Source: Streptomyces sp. NBC_01224
GTDB taxonomy: Bacteria; Actinomycetota; Actinomycetes; Streptomycetales; Streptomycetaceae
DNA length: 64,000 nucleotides
Assembly (NCBI RefSeq): GCF_036002945.1
Contig: NZ_CP108529.1
Coordinates: 2,914,001-2,978,000, forward strand
Direction of reading: 5' to 3'
Positions 1 to 8,086 of this stretch are shown one piece after another. The position numbers and the translations under genes are program-made. Position 1 is the first letter of the stretch; the number at the start of each line of letters is the position of its first letter. Under the pieces are notes generated by a model. It was given only the letters and a program-made list of their open reading frames with translations. It had not been told where the DNA came from and did no database searches.

Positions 1-1
1 G

Positions 2-469
2 ACCCTGTACCGGCGGTGGGCGGGCAAGAACGAGCTGGTCGTGGACGCCGTCGCGGTCCTCTTCGACGAGCTGGAACTGCCCGATCTGGGCAGTCTGTCG
101 GCCGACATGCAGGCGATGGTGCTGCAGTTCGCCGCGCTGCTGGAGCGGCCGGAGACCCAGACGGCGCTGATGGCGGTGGTCGCGGAGTCGACCCGCGACG
201 AGGCGCTGCGGACCCGGATCCGCGACTCGATCGTGGACCGGCAGAAGCGGCTGGTGCTCCAGGGACGCCAACGGGCCCAGGAGCGCGGGGAGTTGCCCGT
301 CGAGCAGGACGAGGCCGTGGCGGCGACGACTGCCGATCTGATCTTCGATGTGATCGCCGGCGCGGTCGTGCACCGGGCCCTGGTGAGCGCCGAGCCCGTC
401 GACGAGGACTGGGCCCGGCGCTTCACCGTGCTGCTGCTCGCGGGGCTGGGGGCGGCGGCCTCCACGTAG
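2..469 (+). CDS. TetR-family transcriptional regulator, C-terminal part (cut by window edge)
   Basis: The frame is open from the first bases of the window and encodes TLYRRWAGKNELVVDAV, the end of a TetR helix-turn-helix in which the Y-R-W-x-x-K-x-E segment closes the DNA-binding domain. About 155 residues remain and are mostly helical, as expected for the ligand-binding and dimerisation domain. The true start lies left of the window. The gene converges on icmA with only 52 bp between the stop codons, so it is not obviously the regulator of icmA, although that cannot be excluded. The ligand is unknown. Confidence 0.8.
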   Translation, partial: TLYRRWAGKNELVVDAVAVLFDELELPDLGSLSADMQAMVLQFAALLERPETQTALMAVVAESTRDEALRTRIRDSIVDRQKRLVLQGRQRAQERGELPVEQDEAVAATTADLIFDVIAGAVVHRALVSAEPVDEDWARRFTVLLLAGLGAAAST

Positions 470-521
470 CGGGGTGCTGCTGCCGCCGGCGCAGCTGTCG
501 AGCATGACTGCCGACTGCCCG

Positions 522-2222
522 TCAGAAGCCGGGCGGCTCCGTGTAGGTGCCCCACTCGTCGCGCAGAACTCCGCAGATCTCGCCGAGCGTCGCCTCGGCC
601 CGTACCGCGTCGAGCATCGGTCCGATCATGTTGGAGCCGTCGCGGGCGGCGGCCAGCATCGCGTCCAGCGCCGACTTGACCCGGGCGTCGTCGCGGGCGT
701 CCTTGCGGCTGCCGAGCACCCGGACCTGCTCGCGCTCGACCTCGTGGCTCACCCGCAGGATCTCCAGGTCACCGGTGACCGAGCCGTGGTGGACGTTGAC
801 ACCGACGACGCGCTTGTCGCCCTTCTCCAGCGACTGCTGGTACCGGAAGGCGGACTCGGCGATCTCGCCGGTGAACCAGCCGTCCTCGATGCCGCGCAGG
901 ATGCCGGAGGTGATGGGCCCGATGGGGTGCTGACCCTCCGGGTGGGCCCGGGTGCCGCGTTCCTTGATCTGGTCGAAGATCTTCTCGGCGTCGGCCTCGA
1001 TCCGGTCGGTGAGCTGCTCGACGTACCAGGAACCGCCCAGCGGGTCGGCCACATTGGCGACGCCGGTCTCCTCCATCAGCACCTGCTGGGTGCGCAGCGC
1101 GATCTCGGCAGCCTGCGCGGAGGGGAGTGCGAGGGTTTCGTCGAGGGCGTTGGTGTGCAGCGAGTTGGTGCCGCCGAGGACGGCGGAGAGCGCCTCGACC
1201 GCCGTCCGTACGACGTTGTTGTACGGCTGCTGGGCGGTGAGCGAGACACCGGCGGTCTGGGTGTGGAAGCGGAGCCACTGCGCCTTGTCGGTCCTGGCGC
1301 CGTATGTCTCCTTCATCCAGCGGGCCCAGATGCGGCGGGCCGCGCGGAACTTGGCGATCTCCTCGAAGAAGTCGAGGTGCGCGTCGAAGAAGAAGGAGAG
1401 ACCGGGCGCGAAGGTGTCGACGTCCAGCCCGCGGGAGAGGCCGAGCTCCACGTAACCGAAGCCGTCGGCGAGGGTGTACGCGAGCTCCTGCGCGGCCGTC
1501 GCCCCGGCCTCGCGGATGTGGTAGCCGGAGACGGAGAGCGGCTTGTAGGCGGGGATGTCGCGGGCGCAGTGCTCCATCAGGTCGCCGATGAGGCGCAGAT
1601 GGGGCTCGGGCTGGAAGAGCCACTCCTTCTGCGCGATGTACTCCTTGAAGATGTCGGTCTGGAGCGTGCCGTTGAGCACGCCCGGGTCGACGCCCTGGCG
1701 CTCGGCGGCGACCAGGTACATGCAGAAGACGGGGACGGCGGGTCCGCTGATCGTCATGGACGTCGTGACGTCGCCGAGCGGGATGTCCTTGAAGAGGATC
1801 TCCATGTCGGCGGCGGAGTCGATGGCCACGCCGCAGTGCCCGACCTCGCCGAGCGAGCGGGGGTCGTCGGAGTCGCGACCCATCAGTGTCGGCATGTCGA
1901 AGGCGACGCTGAGCCCGCCGCCGCCCGCGGCGAGGATCATCTTGTAGCGCTCGTTGGTCTGCTCGGCGTTGCCGAAGCCGGCGAACTGGCGGATGGTCCA
2001 GGTCCGGCCGCGGTAGCCGGTGGGGTAGAGCCCCCGGGTGAAGGGGTACTCGCCGGGCCAGCCGATCCGCTCGAATCCCTCGTACGTGTCCCCGGGGCGG
2101 GGGCCGTACGCGGGTTCCACGGGATCCCCGGAGAGTGTGGTGAAGTCCGCGTCACGCTTGCGGGCCTTGTCGTAACGGGCCTGCCAGCGGCGGCGGCCTT
2201 CCTCGATCGCGTCAGCGTCCAT
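522..2222 (-). CDS. icmA: Isobutyryl-CoA mutase large (catalytic) subunit IcmA
   Basis: This is the B12-dependent TIM-barrel subunit that interconverts isobutyryl-CoA and n-butyryl-CoA, linking valine catabolism to C4 extender supply. From the ATG at 2222 the protein is 566 residues, the length I recall for IcmA. The residues used to tell IcmA from methylmalonyl-CoA mutase are present: Phe80 in WTIRQFAGF where MCM has Tyr, and Gln198 in EYIAQKE where MCM has Arg. There is no C-terminal B12-binding domain; it would be supplied by the small subunit IcmB, which is not in this window. The open frame continues upstream of the ATG, but that extension lacks mutase sequence and would run through the promoter palindrome. 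meaB, epimerase, hbdA and a B12 adenosyltransferase lie elsewhere in the window. Confidence 0.95.
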   Translation of the reverse strand: MDADAIEEGRRRWQARYDKARKRDADFTTLSGDPVEPAYGPRPGDTYEGFERIGWPGEYPFTRGLYPTGYRGRTWTIRQFAGFGNAEQTNERYKMILAAGGGGLSVAFDMPTLMGRDSDDPRSLGEVGHCGVAIDSAADMEILFKDIPLGDVTTSMTISGPAVPVFCMYLVAAERQGVDPGVLNGTLQTDIFKEYIAQKEWLFQPEPHLRLIGDLMEHCARDIPAYKPLSVSGYHIREAGATAAQELAYTLADGFGYVELGLSRGLDVDTFAPGLSFFFDAHLDFFEEIAKFRAARRIWARWMKETYGARTDKAQWLRFHTQTAGVSLTAQQPYNNVVRTAVEALSAVLGGTNSLHTNALDETLALPSAQAAEIALRTQQVLMEETGVANVADPLGGSWYVEQLTDRIEADAEKIFDQIKERGTRAHPEGQHPIGPITSGILRGIEDGWFTGEIAESAFRYQQSLEKGDKRVVGVNVHHGSVTGDLEILRVSHEVEREQVRVLGSRKDARDDARVKSALDAMLAAARDGSNMIGPMLDAVRAEATLGEICGVLRDEWGTYTEPPGF

Positions 2223-2229
2223 ACCATCG

Positions 2230-2259
2230 AATTTACTAGGACGTCCTAGTAAATGTCGA
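2230..2259 (-). promoter_or_regulatory. icmA promoter overlapped by a perfect 24-bp palindrome
   Basis: On the minus strand a -35-like TCGACA (2259-2254) is followed after 18 bp by a -10-like TAAATT (2235-2230). The icmA ATG starts 7 bp further on, so the transcript should be leaderless or nearly so, and no Shine-Dalgarno is visible. Positions 2231-2254 form a perfect palindrome with arms ATTTACTAGGAC and GTCCTAGTAAAT, filling the spacer and most of the -10. That placement suits a dimeric repressor that blocks polymerase. Which regulator binds is not known from the sequence. Confidence 0.65.
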
Positions 2260-2329
2260 TGGCAAACCGCCCGGTGCTTTGCACGGGGCGGTTCGGGTGG
2301 TGCGGGGCGGGCCGGGCTCGCCCGGCGGC

Positions 2330-2662
2330 TCAGACCTTGACTGCGACGGGAGAGCCGTCGGCGACCAGCGGCTCGACCTCGCGGACGACCTTGCGCTCGA
2401 CGAAGAACGCGGCCGTCGGGATGGTGCCGGAGATCAGCACCCAGAGCAGCTTGCCCACCGGCCACTTCGCCTTGGAGCCCAGGTCGAAGGCGAAGATGAG
2501 GTAGATGATGTAGAGCACGCCATGGATCTGGGAGACGACGAGCGTCAGGTCCTTGCCCATCTCGAAGCCGTACTTGAAGACCATGCAGGTGCAGAGCACC
2601 AGCAACATGACTGCGGTGACGTAGGCCATCACCCGGTACCGGGTCAGCACACTGCGTTTCAT
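2330..2662 (-). CDS. DUF3817 small integral membrane protein
   Basis: A 110-residue protein with three predicted hydrophobic segments (roughly residues 10-30, 40-60 and 72-88) and the family pattern of HGVLYIIYLIFAFDLGSKAKWP, in which a His-Gly turn leads into a helix ending in K-x-K-W-P. The family is widespread in actinobacteria and has no established function. The gene lies between icmA and a MarR gene and is on the same strand as both, but 107 bp separate it from icmA, so it is probably its own unit. A paralogue occurs at 6174-6524. The ATG at 2662 is the first in-frame start. Confidence 0.8.
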   Translation of the reverse strand: MKRSVLTRYRVMAYVTAVMLLVLCTCMVFKYGFEMGKDLTLVVSQIHGVLYIIYLIFAFDLGSKAKWPVGKLLWVLISGTIPTAAFFVERKVVREVEPLVADGSPVAVKV

Positions 2663-2738
2663 GGCATCGAGCGTAACCGGACGCCCGGGGCGATCTTGCA
2701 GCGGGCCGGGCCCTCGGAATGTCGTCCTGCGCCTGTTC

Positions 2739-3266
2739 CTACGACTCCTCGAAGTCGTGGGCCGCGATCCGCAACGGCCGCAGCATGGCGAAGATCTCCG
2801 CGCACTCCTCGGCGTCGTACACCCCTAGCCCGAACTCCATGTCGACGAGGTCCTTGGTTGCCGCCTCGACGACCTCGCGGCCCTTATCGGTGATGGAGGC
2901 GAGGGTTCCGCGGCCGTCGTTCGGGTTGGGGCGCTTGGCGACCAGGCCGGAGCGCACCAGCCGGTCCACCGTGTTCGTGACGGAGGTGGGGTGGACCATG
3001 AGCCGCTCACCGATCTTGGACATCGGCAGCTCACCGGCCTTGGAGAAGGTGAGCAGCACCAGCGCCTCGTACCGCGCGAAGGTCAGGCCGTACGGTTTGA
3101 CGACCGCGTCGACCTCGGCGAGCAGGATCTGCTGCGCGCGCATGATCGAGGTGATCGCCCCCATCGAGGGCACCGGGCCCCAGCGCTGCTGCCAGAGCTC
3201 GTCGGCGCGGGCGATGGGATCGAAGGGGAGACTGAGCGGCTTCGGCACGCCGTCGACCTTACCCAC
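2739..3266 (-). CDS. MarR-family transcriptional regulator
   Basis: A 175-residue winged-helix protein. The recognition region reads LPMSKIGERLMVHPTSVTNTVDRLVRSGLV and is followed by the wing with NPNDGRGTLASITDKG, the typical MarR D-x-R-G motif. Its start overlaps the end of the upstream MFS gene by 8 bp, so the two are probably translated from one mRNA and the regulator may control that transporter. No ligand-binding signature is visible. A second MarR protein in the window (8974-9450) is not closely similar in sequence. Confidence 0.85.
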   Translation of the reverse strand: MGKVDGVPKPLSLPFDPIARADELWQQRWGPVPSMGAITSIMRAQQILLAEVDAVVKPYGLTFARYEALVLLTFSKAGELPMSKIGERLMVHPTSVTNTVDRLVRSGLVAKRPNPNDGRGTLASITDKGREVVEAATKDLVDMEFGLGVYDAEECAEIFAMLRPLRIAAHDFEES

Positions 3267-4740
3267 TGGTCATATGCTGGTCAGCCCCGTCTCGAACTTC
3301 GGTCCGAGGACCGCGCGCGGTCGCTGTCGCCCTGACCTCGCGGACCAGCAGGAGCGTGCACACCGTACCGATCGCCCCGGACCCCGCGACCACCAGATGC
3401 ACGGGGACGAATTCGGCGGCCAGCCCCGCCAGCGCCATGCCGATGCCCTGGACCGTCATCAGCCCGGCGGTGAGCAGGGTCATGGCCCGGCCCCGCAGCT
3501 CCTCCGGGACGGCATCGACGAACCACTGGTCGAGGCCGATGATGTACGCCGCCCCCACCCCGGCCAGCGCAAGCGCCACCAGGGTCGGGACCATGCCGGG
3601 GCGGATCCCGTACAGCAGGAACGGCAGCAGCCCGGCGGCGGCGACCGGCAGTACGATCCGGGAGCGGGTGCGCGGGGCCAGCACAGCGCCCGCGTACAAC
3701 TCGGCGGCGATGTGCCCGACCGGCATCGCGCACATCAGCAGCCCGAGGGCGGCCGGGCCGAGACCGATCTCGTCCGCGTACGGGGCGGCGAGCGCCTCCG
3801 GTGCGACGACGAACAGGGCGGGTACCCAGAACAGCAGCATCAGCGCGCGGATTCTGCGGTCGGCGAGCACGATGCGGGCCCCGGCCAGTGATTCCTTGAA
3901 CAGTGCGCCGCCGCGGTCACCGCCGGTCCTGGCGGGCCGGTCGCGGGTACCGAAGCGGAGCAGGGCCGCCGAGCAGAGGAACGTCCCGACGGTAATGGTG
4001 ATCGCTCCGCGCGCGGACAGCGCGGCAAGCAGCACACCGCCGACACCGAAGCCGGTCAGCAGCGCGCTCTGCGAGACGATCCGCAGCAGCGAGCGGCCCA
4101 GTACGTAGAGGTCGCCCTCGCCGAGGATGTCGGTGAGCGCGGCCATCCGCGTCCCGGTGAAGACGGGCGACACGGAGGCGACGAGACAGCGCAGCGCGAG
4201 GAGGCCGCCGACCGGGGTGCCGGGCAGCACCATGACGGCGACGCAGCCCGCACAGATCAGATCGCAGGTGACGAGGACCCGGCGGGCCGGGTAGCGGTCG
4301 GCGACCCCGGCGAAGAGCGTGCCGCCGACAAGGTACGGCAGGAAGCCGAGCGCGAAGGTGAGGGCGCTGAGCAGGGGTGAGCCGGTGAGGTCGTAGACGA
4401 GGACGGTGAGGGCGAGCTCGCTGACGACTACGCCGAGGAGGGAGAGCAGATGCGCGGCAAAGACGGCCCGGAACTCCCGGACGGCGAAGACGGCGCGGTA
4501 GCCGCGGCGCGTGCCCGGGACGGGGCCGTCCGGAGTCGCGTCAGCAGCGGGAGCCGCGGCCCGGAGCGCGGGCGACGGGTTCGGGTCGATGGCGTCGGCG
4601 CGCTCCGTGGGCGGAGCCGAGGCCGGCACCGGTCCGGCCGGACCGGCGTGCGCGGCGCGGCGCGCGGCTGACGGGTCGTGGGGCGAAGGAGCCACCTCGT
4701 CGCGGGGGCCACCCGCCGGGGTGGGGCTGTAGCTCGGCAT
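3259..4740 (-). CDS. Major facilitator superfamily transporter
   Basis: A 493-residue protein if started at the ATG at 4740, which gives MPSYSPTPAGGP; upstream in-frame codons are possible but would collide with the divergent promoter region. About 80 hydrophilic, Pro/Ala-rich residues precede 10-12 hydrophobic segments, beginning with FRAVFAAHLLSLLGVVVSEL. The cytoplasmic loop between helices 2 and 3 has the motif-A-like GVADRYPARRVLVTCD. The family performs proton-driven export or import of small molecules; the substrate cannot be told. It is coupled to the MarR gene (8-bp overlap) and divergent from a DUF5937/ArsR-type regulator 74 bp away, an arrangement typical of regulated drug or metabolite efflux. 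Confidence 0.85.
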   Translation of the reverse strand: MPSYSPTPAGGPRDEVAPSPHDPSAARRAAHAGPAGPVPASAPPTERADAIDPNPSPALRAAAPAADATPDGPVPGTRRGYRAVFAVREFRAVFAAHLLSLLGVVVSELALTVLVYDLTGSPLLSALTFALGFLPYLVGGTLFAGVADRYPARRVLVTCDLICAGCVAVMVLPGTPVGGLLALRCLVASVSPVFTGTRMAALTDILGEGDLYVLGRSLLRIVSQSALLTGFGVGGVLLAALSARGAITITVGTFLCSAALLRFGTRDRPARTGGDRGGALFKESLAGARIVLADRRIRALMLLFWVPALFVVAPEALAAPYADEIGLGPAALGLLMCAMPVGHIAAELYAGAVLAPRTRSRIVLPVAAAGLLPFLLYGIRPGMVPTLVALALAGVGAAYIIGLDQWFVDAVPEELRGRAMTLLTAGLMTVQGIGMALAGLAAEFVPVHLVVAGSGAIGTVCTLLLVREVRATATARGPRTEVRDGADQHMTSG

Positions 4741-4814
4741 GGCCGCAGCTTGGAGGACCGGACCCGCCGCTCCGTAGACTTTCGGCTCACGCCGAATCTT
4801 CGCGGGGGCCGCCG

Positions 4815-5813
4815 ATGCCGTTCCATCTGCATTTCGAGGAGAGCGATCTGCTCCGCTGCCGGTTCGCCCTCTCCCCGCTCTGGGAGACGCAGGCCGCGGT
4901 GCGCACCCTTCTGCGCCCCGGGCAGCACGGCTACCACCAGCCCTGGCTGACGCGCATCCGGAGCGCCGCCGCGGGCCTCGATCTCGCACCGCTCCGGTTA
5001 CTGATGCCGCAGAGCGGGCACAACCCGGACTTTCTCTGCCCGCCGCCGGTCGGGCCCTATACCTCGTTCGAGGAGGAGATCGCCGGTGTGCGCGCCATCG
5101 ATCCGCTGCTCATCCGTGAGGACCTGGCTCTGGCCCTCACCGACCAGCCGGGGGCGCTGGACTCCCCCGCCGGGCGGGCGATGCTCGCCGATCCCGCGCG
5201 GACACTGCGGGAGCTGGCCGCACTGATGGAGCAGGCCTGGCAGGTGCTGGTCGAGCCGGACTGGCCGCGGCTGCGCGCGCTGCTGGAGGCGGATATCGCG
5301 TACCACTCGCGCCGGCTCGCCGAGGTCGGCTTCGCACGGCTGCTGGGCGAGCTGAGCCCCCAGCTGAGCTGGACCGACTCGACGCTCTCGCTGGTCGGGA
5401 TGAGGGGGCGGCACTCCCGGGTGCTCGGCGGGCAGGGCCTCGTCCTGATGCCGAGCGTCTTCGCCTGGCCGGACGTGGTGAGCGGGTACGAGCCGCCCTG
5501 GCAGCCCGCGGTGATCTATCCGGCGCGCGGAATCGGCGGTCTGTGGACGCAGCCCGCGGACCGTACGCCACAGTCGCTCGCGCGGCTGCTCGGGCGAGCG
5601 CGGGCCGATGTCCTGTGCGCGCTCGACGAACCGGCCGGCACGAGCGCGCTCGCGCACCGGCTGGGCCTCGCGCTCTCGTCCGTGTCGGAGCACCTGTCGG
5701 TGCTGCGCGCGGCGGGTCTGCTCACCTCGCGCCGGTACGGACACCAGGTGCTGTACGAGCGGACGCCGCTCGGGATCGCCCTGGCGGTACCGGAGCACCG
5801 CCCGCGGGAGTGA
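4815..5813 (+). CDS. DUF5937 / ArsR-type winged-helix transcriptional regulator
   Basis: A 332-residue protein. The first ~240 residues form the DUF5937 domain, starting with MPFHLHFEESDLLRCRFA. The C-terminal ~80 residues are an ArsR-like winged helix containing TSALAHRLGLALSSVSEHLSV followed by the wing RRYGHQVLYERT. No cysteine metal-binding motif of classical ArsR is seen in the helix-turn-helix, so metal sensing is unlikely. It is divergent from the MFS gene and is the most natural candidate for its local regulator. The ATG at 4815 follows a purine-rich GCGGGGG stretch. Confidence 0.8.
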   Translation: MPFHLHFEESDLLRCRFALSPLWETQAAVRTLLRPGQHGYHQPWLTRIRSAAAGLDLAPLRLLMPQSGHNPDFLCPPPVGPYTSFEEEIAGVRAIDPLLIREDLALALTDQPGALDSPAGRAMLADPARTLRELAALMEQAWQVLVEPDWPRLRALLEADIAYHSRRLAEVGFARLLGELSPQLSWTDSTLSLVGMRGRHSRVLGGQGLVLMPSVFAWPDVVSGYEPPWQPAVIYPARGIGGLWTQPADRTPQSLARLLGRARADVLCALDEPAGTSALAHRLGLALSSVSEHLSVLRAAGLLTSRRYGHQVLYERTPLGIALAVPEHRPRE

Positions 5814-5822
5814 CAGAAGCGG

Positions 5823-5854
5823 GACGAGCCCCCGGCCGGGGCCGGGGGCTCGTC
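5823..5854. terminator. Bidirectional hairpin terminator between convergent genes
   Basis: Perfect 14-bp arms GACGAGCCCCCGGC and GCCGGGGGCTCGTC enclose a 4-nt loop. The hairpin lies 10 bp after the DUF5937 regulator stop and 24 bp from the stop of the opposing thiamine-binding gene, as expected for a shared terminator. There is no T tract, which is usual in Streptomyces. Confidence 0.75.
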
Positions 5855-5877
5855 GGGTCACGTAGTCGGACGGAGCG

Positions 5878-6177
5878 TCAGTCCGTCTCGGCGAGGTACC
5901 GCTCGACCGTCTCGACCTTGGAGGTCAGGCCGTCGGTGACACCGGGTCGGATGTCGGCCTTCAGCACGAGGGAGACGCGTCCGGCGCGGGCCTCGACGGC
6001 GGCGACGGCCCGCTTGACGACGTCCATGACCTCGTCCCACTCACCCTCGATGGAGGTGAACATGGCGTCCGTGCGGTTGGGCAGCCCGGACTCGCGGACG
6101 ACCCGCACCGCGTCGGCGACGTACTCGCCGACGTCCTCACCGACGCCCAGCGGACTGACCGAGAACGCGACGATCAT
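5878..6177 (-). CDS. MTH1187-family thiamine-binding protein
   Basis: A 99-residue protein beginning [20 protein letters not shown], with the conserved [15 protein letters not shown] helix. This is the small ferredoxin-like fold of the MTH1187/YkoF family, in which related proteins bind thiamine or its pyrimidine; direct binding by this homologue is inferred. The ATG overlaps the stop of the preceding DUF3817 gene (ATGA), so the two are translationally coupled. The C-terminus ends just before a bidirectional hairpin. Confidence 0.8.
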   Translation of the reverse strand: MIVAFSVSPLGVGEDVGEYVADAVRVVRESGLPNRTDAMFTSIEGEWDEVMDVVKRAVAAVEARAGRVSLVLKADIRPGVTDGLTSKVETVERYLAETD

Positions 6178-6524
6178 GCGCTGACCACGCCTTCCCGGCG
6201 GGCGCGGGCGGCGATGACGCCGTCGGCCTCGTAGCGCTTGAGCACCTTGTCGCCGTACAGCCCGCCGAACGGCAGCAGCGCGAGCAGGAAGAAGAACGCG
6301 ACGCGCTTCAGCGGCCACTTGGTCTTGGACCAGACGTCGAGCAGCAGCACGGCGTAGATCACGAAGAGCACACCGTGGATGATGCCGAGCGGCATCATCA
6401 GGAAGTCGATGTCGGAGACCCGGCTGAGAATCGAGCCAAAGATGATCAGCGCAGGGAAGGAGAGCGCCTCGGGAATCGAGATGAGGCGCAGCCGGTGCAG
6501 GGCGGTAGCGGTCTTGATGTCCAC
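6174..6524 (-). CDS. DUF3817 small integral membrane protein (second copy)
   Basis: A GTG start at 6524 gives 116 residues beginning [20 protein letters not shown], preceded by GAAGGTG as ribosome-binding site; a longer open frame upstream has no family similarity. Hydrophobic segments are at roughly residues 17-36, 43-63 and 73-88. The family pattern [20 protein letters not shown], followed by K-T-K-W-P, is present. It overlaps the thiamine-binding gene by 4 bp. Function is unknown. It is clearly paralogous to 2330-2662 but differs in the termini. Confidence 0.8.
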   Translation of the reverse strand: MDIKTATALHRLRLISIPEALSFPALIIFGSILSRVSDIDFLMMPLGIIHGVLFVIYAVLLLDVWSKTKWPLKRVAFFFLLALLPFGGLYGDKVLKRYEADGVIAARARREGVVSA

Positions 6525-6554
6525 GAGGGCACCTTCGGTGGGAGGATCGTGACA

Positions 6555-6576
6555 GCTTGTGAATACAGGCACAAGC
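6555..6576. promoter_or_regulatory. Operator-like palindrome upstream of DUF3817/thiamine-binding operon
   Basis: GCTTGTG and CACAAGC form perfect 7-bp arms around an AT-rich 8-bp centre containing TATTC, 31-52 bp upstream of the GTG start. The spacing and AT-rich centre look like a dimeric repressor site on top of a promoter, but no clear -35/-10 pair could be assigned. Confidence 0.4.
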
Positions 6577-6673
6577 GCAACCCATTGTGACATCGGCACG
6601 GGCGGCGCTCGGTGCCGGGGCCGTATGTGTCCGGTCACGTGCCGCCGCCGGGCCCGGTCCGTTCCGTCCTCGC

Positions 6674-6713
6674 CCCGTACGGGATACGTCCCGATTGCGT
6701 ACGGGTCCCGTAC
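6674..6713. promoter_or_regulatory. Cluster of short palindromes upstream of the AIM24 genes
   Basis: Within 40 bp there are CCCGTACGGG (6674-6683), GGGA-TACG-TCCC overlapping it (6681-6692), and GTACGGG-T-CCCGTAC (6699-6713). All share the GTACGGG core. They lie 90-130 bp upstream of the first AIM24 gene, where an operator array could be. No further promoter element is recognised in 6525-6803. Confidence 0.35.
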
Positions 6714-6803
6714 CGGACGCGTATCAGGGGCGGTTCAGGGTGCCGGTTCCTCCCCAGGGCCCTGTCCCGGCCGGGGTCCTGCCGATACCGTCGTTCCGTG
6801 GCA

Positions 6804-7436
6804 ATGTTCCGACTCCAAGGCAGCAGAACGCTCGCCGTCGACCTGGCCGGCGACGCCGTCAAGGCGAAGAACGGCTCGATGGTCGCGTACGACGGCCGGA
6901 TGACGTTCAAGAAGATGACCGGCGGCGGTGACGGCCTGCGCGGCATGGTGACCCGCCGGCTGACCGGCGAGCAGATGACCGTGATGGAGGTGACCGGGCA
7001 GGGCACCTGTTACTTCGCCGACCGGGCGAGCGAGATCAGCCTCGTCTCGCTGCACGGCGACAAGCTCTATGTCGAGGCGAGCAATCTGCTCTGTACCGAC
7101 GCCGGGCTGCGCACCGGAACCACCTTCACCGGCCTGCGTGGCGGGGCGACGGGCAACGGCCTGTTCACCACCACCGTCGAGGGCACCGGGCAGGTGGCGA
7201 TCATGTCGGACGGTTCGGCCGTGGCGCTGCGGGTCTCGGCCCAGTACCCGCTGTTCGTCGACCCCGGCGCCTACATCGCGCATCAGGGCAATCTGCAACA
7301 GCACTTCCAGTCCGGGGTGAACTTCCGGACGCTGATGGGCGAGGGCTCGGGCGAGTCCTTCCAGATCCGGTTCGAGGGCGAGGGACTCGTCTACGTGCAG
7401 CCGAGCGAGCGGAACACCATCGGGGGCGATGTCTGA
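6804..7436 (+). CDS. AIM24-family protein 1
   Basis: A 210-residue protein beginning MFRLQGSRTLAVDLAGDAVK; a GTG two codons earlier (6798) is an equally possible start. The AIM24 (TIGR00266-type) beta-sandwich is recognised by GSMVAYDGRMTFKK near the start, GQGTCYFAD, GDKLYVEASNLL, and a C-terminal GSGESFQIRFEGEGLVYVQP. Bacterial AIM24 proteins have no firmly assigned activity; the yeast namesake is mitochondrial. It is the first of three overlapping AIM24 genes (1-bp overlap with the next), which implies co-translation and perhaps a hetero-oligomer. No signal peptide or membrane helix is seen. Confidence 0.85.
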   Translation: MFRLQGSRTLAVDLAGDAVKAKNGSMVAYDGRMTFKKMTGGGDGLRGMVTRRLTGEQMTVMEVTGQGTCYFADRASEISLVSLHGDKLYVEASNLLCTDAGLRTGTTFTGLRGGATGNGLFTTTVEGTGQVAIMSDGSAVALRVSAQYPLFVDPGAYIAHQGNLQQHFQSGVNFRTLMGEGSGESFQIRFEGEGLVYVQPSERNTIGGDV

Positions 7437-8086
7437 TGCCGTTCCGTGAGATCAACTCGAAGATGGTCGAGGCGACGGTGCTCCCCGGCCAGAAGATGTA
7501 CAGCCAGCGCGGCGCGATGCTCGCCTACCGCGGCGAGGTGTCGTTCACGCCGAACATCCAGGGCGGCCAGGGGGGCGTCATGTCGATGATCGGCCGCCGG
7601 GTGGCCAATGAGGCGACGCCGCTGATGACGGTCGAAGGCAGCGGCACGGTGATGTTCGGTCACGGGGGCCATCACATCCAGGTGATCAACCTGTCCGGCG
7701 ACACCCTGTACGTGGAGGCCGACCGGCTGCTCGCCTTCGACGGGACGCTGCAGCAGGGCACGATGTTCATGGGTGCGCAGGGCGGAGTGATGGGCATGGT
7801 GCGCGGCCAGGTGACCGGGCAGGGCCTGTTCACCACCACCCTCAAGGGGCATGGCGCGGTCGCGGTGATGGCCCACGGCGGGGTGATCGAGCTGCCGATC
7901 ACGCCGGGCCGCGAGGTGCATGTGGACCCGCAGGCGTACGTCGCCCACCACGGCGACGTACGCAACAAGCTCTCCACCGCGCTCGGCTGGCGCGACATGG
8001 TGGGGCGCGGCTCCGGCGAGGCGTTCCAGCTGGAGCTGAGCGGCAGTGGCGCGGTGTACGTCCAGGCCTCGGAGGAGAAGCTGTGA
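7436..8086 (+). CDS. AIM24-family protein 2
   Basis: A 216-residue paralogue of the preceding gene, beginning MPFREINSKMVEATVLPGQ. It shares AMLAYRGEVSFTPN, GSGTVMFGHGGHHIQVINLS, GDTLYVEADRLLAF, the QGLFTTTLKGHGAVAV strand and the C-terminal GSGEAFQLELSGSGAVYVQA. Its ATG overlaps the stop of protein 1 (TGATG) and its stop overlaps the start of protein 3 (GTGA). Function is unknown; cytoplasmic by sequence. Confidence 0.85.
   Translation: MPFREINSKMVEATVLPGQKMYSQRGAMLAYRGEVSFTPNIQGGQGGVMSMIGRRVANEATPLMTVEGSGTVMFGHGGHHIQVINLSGDTLYVEADRLLAFDGTLQQGTMFMGAQGGVMGMVRGQVTGQGLFTTTLKGHGAVAVMAHGGVIELPITPGREVHVDPQAYVAHHGDVRNKLSTALGWRDMVGRGSGEAFQLELSGSGAVYVQASEEKL

Noticed and set aside
522..2222. icmA annotated as methylmalonyl-CoA mutase
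   Set aside because: Phe80 and Gln198 and the 566-residue length without a B12 domain fit isobutyryl-CoA mutase.
474..2249. Long plus-strand open frame of 591 codons opposite icmA
   Set aside because: It is an antisense shadow produced by high third-position GC. It has no recognisable domain, and icmA on the other strand explains the region fully.
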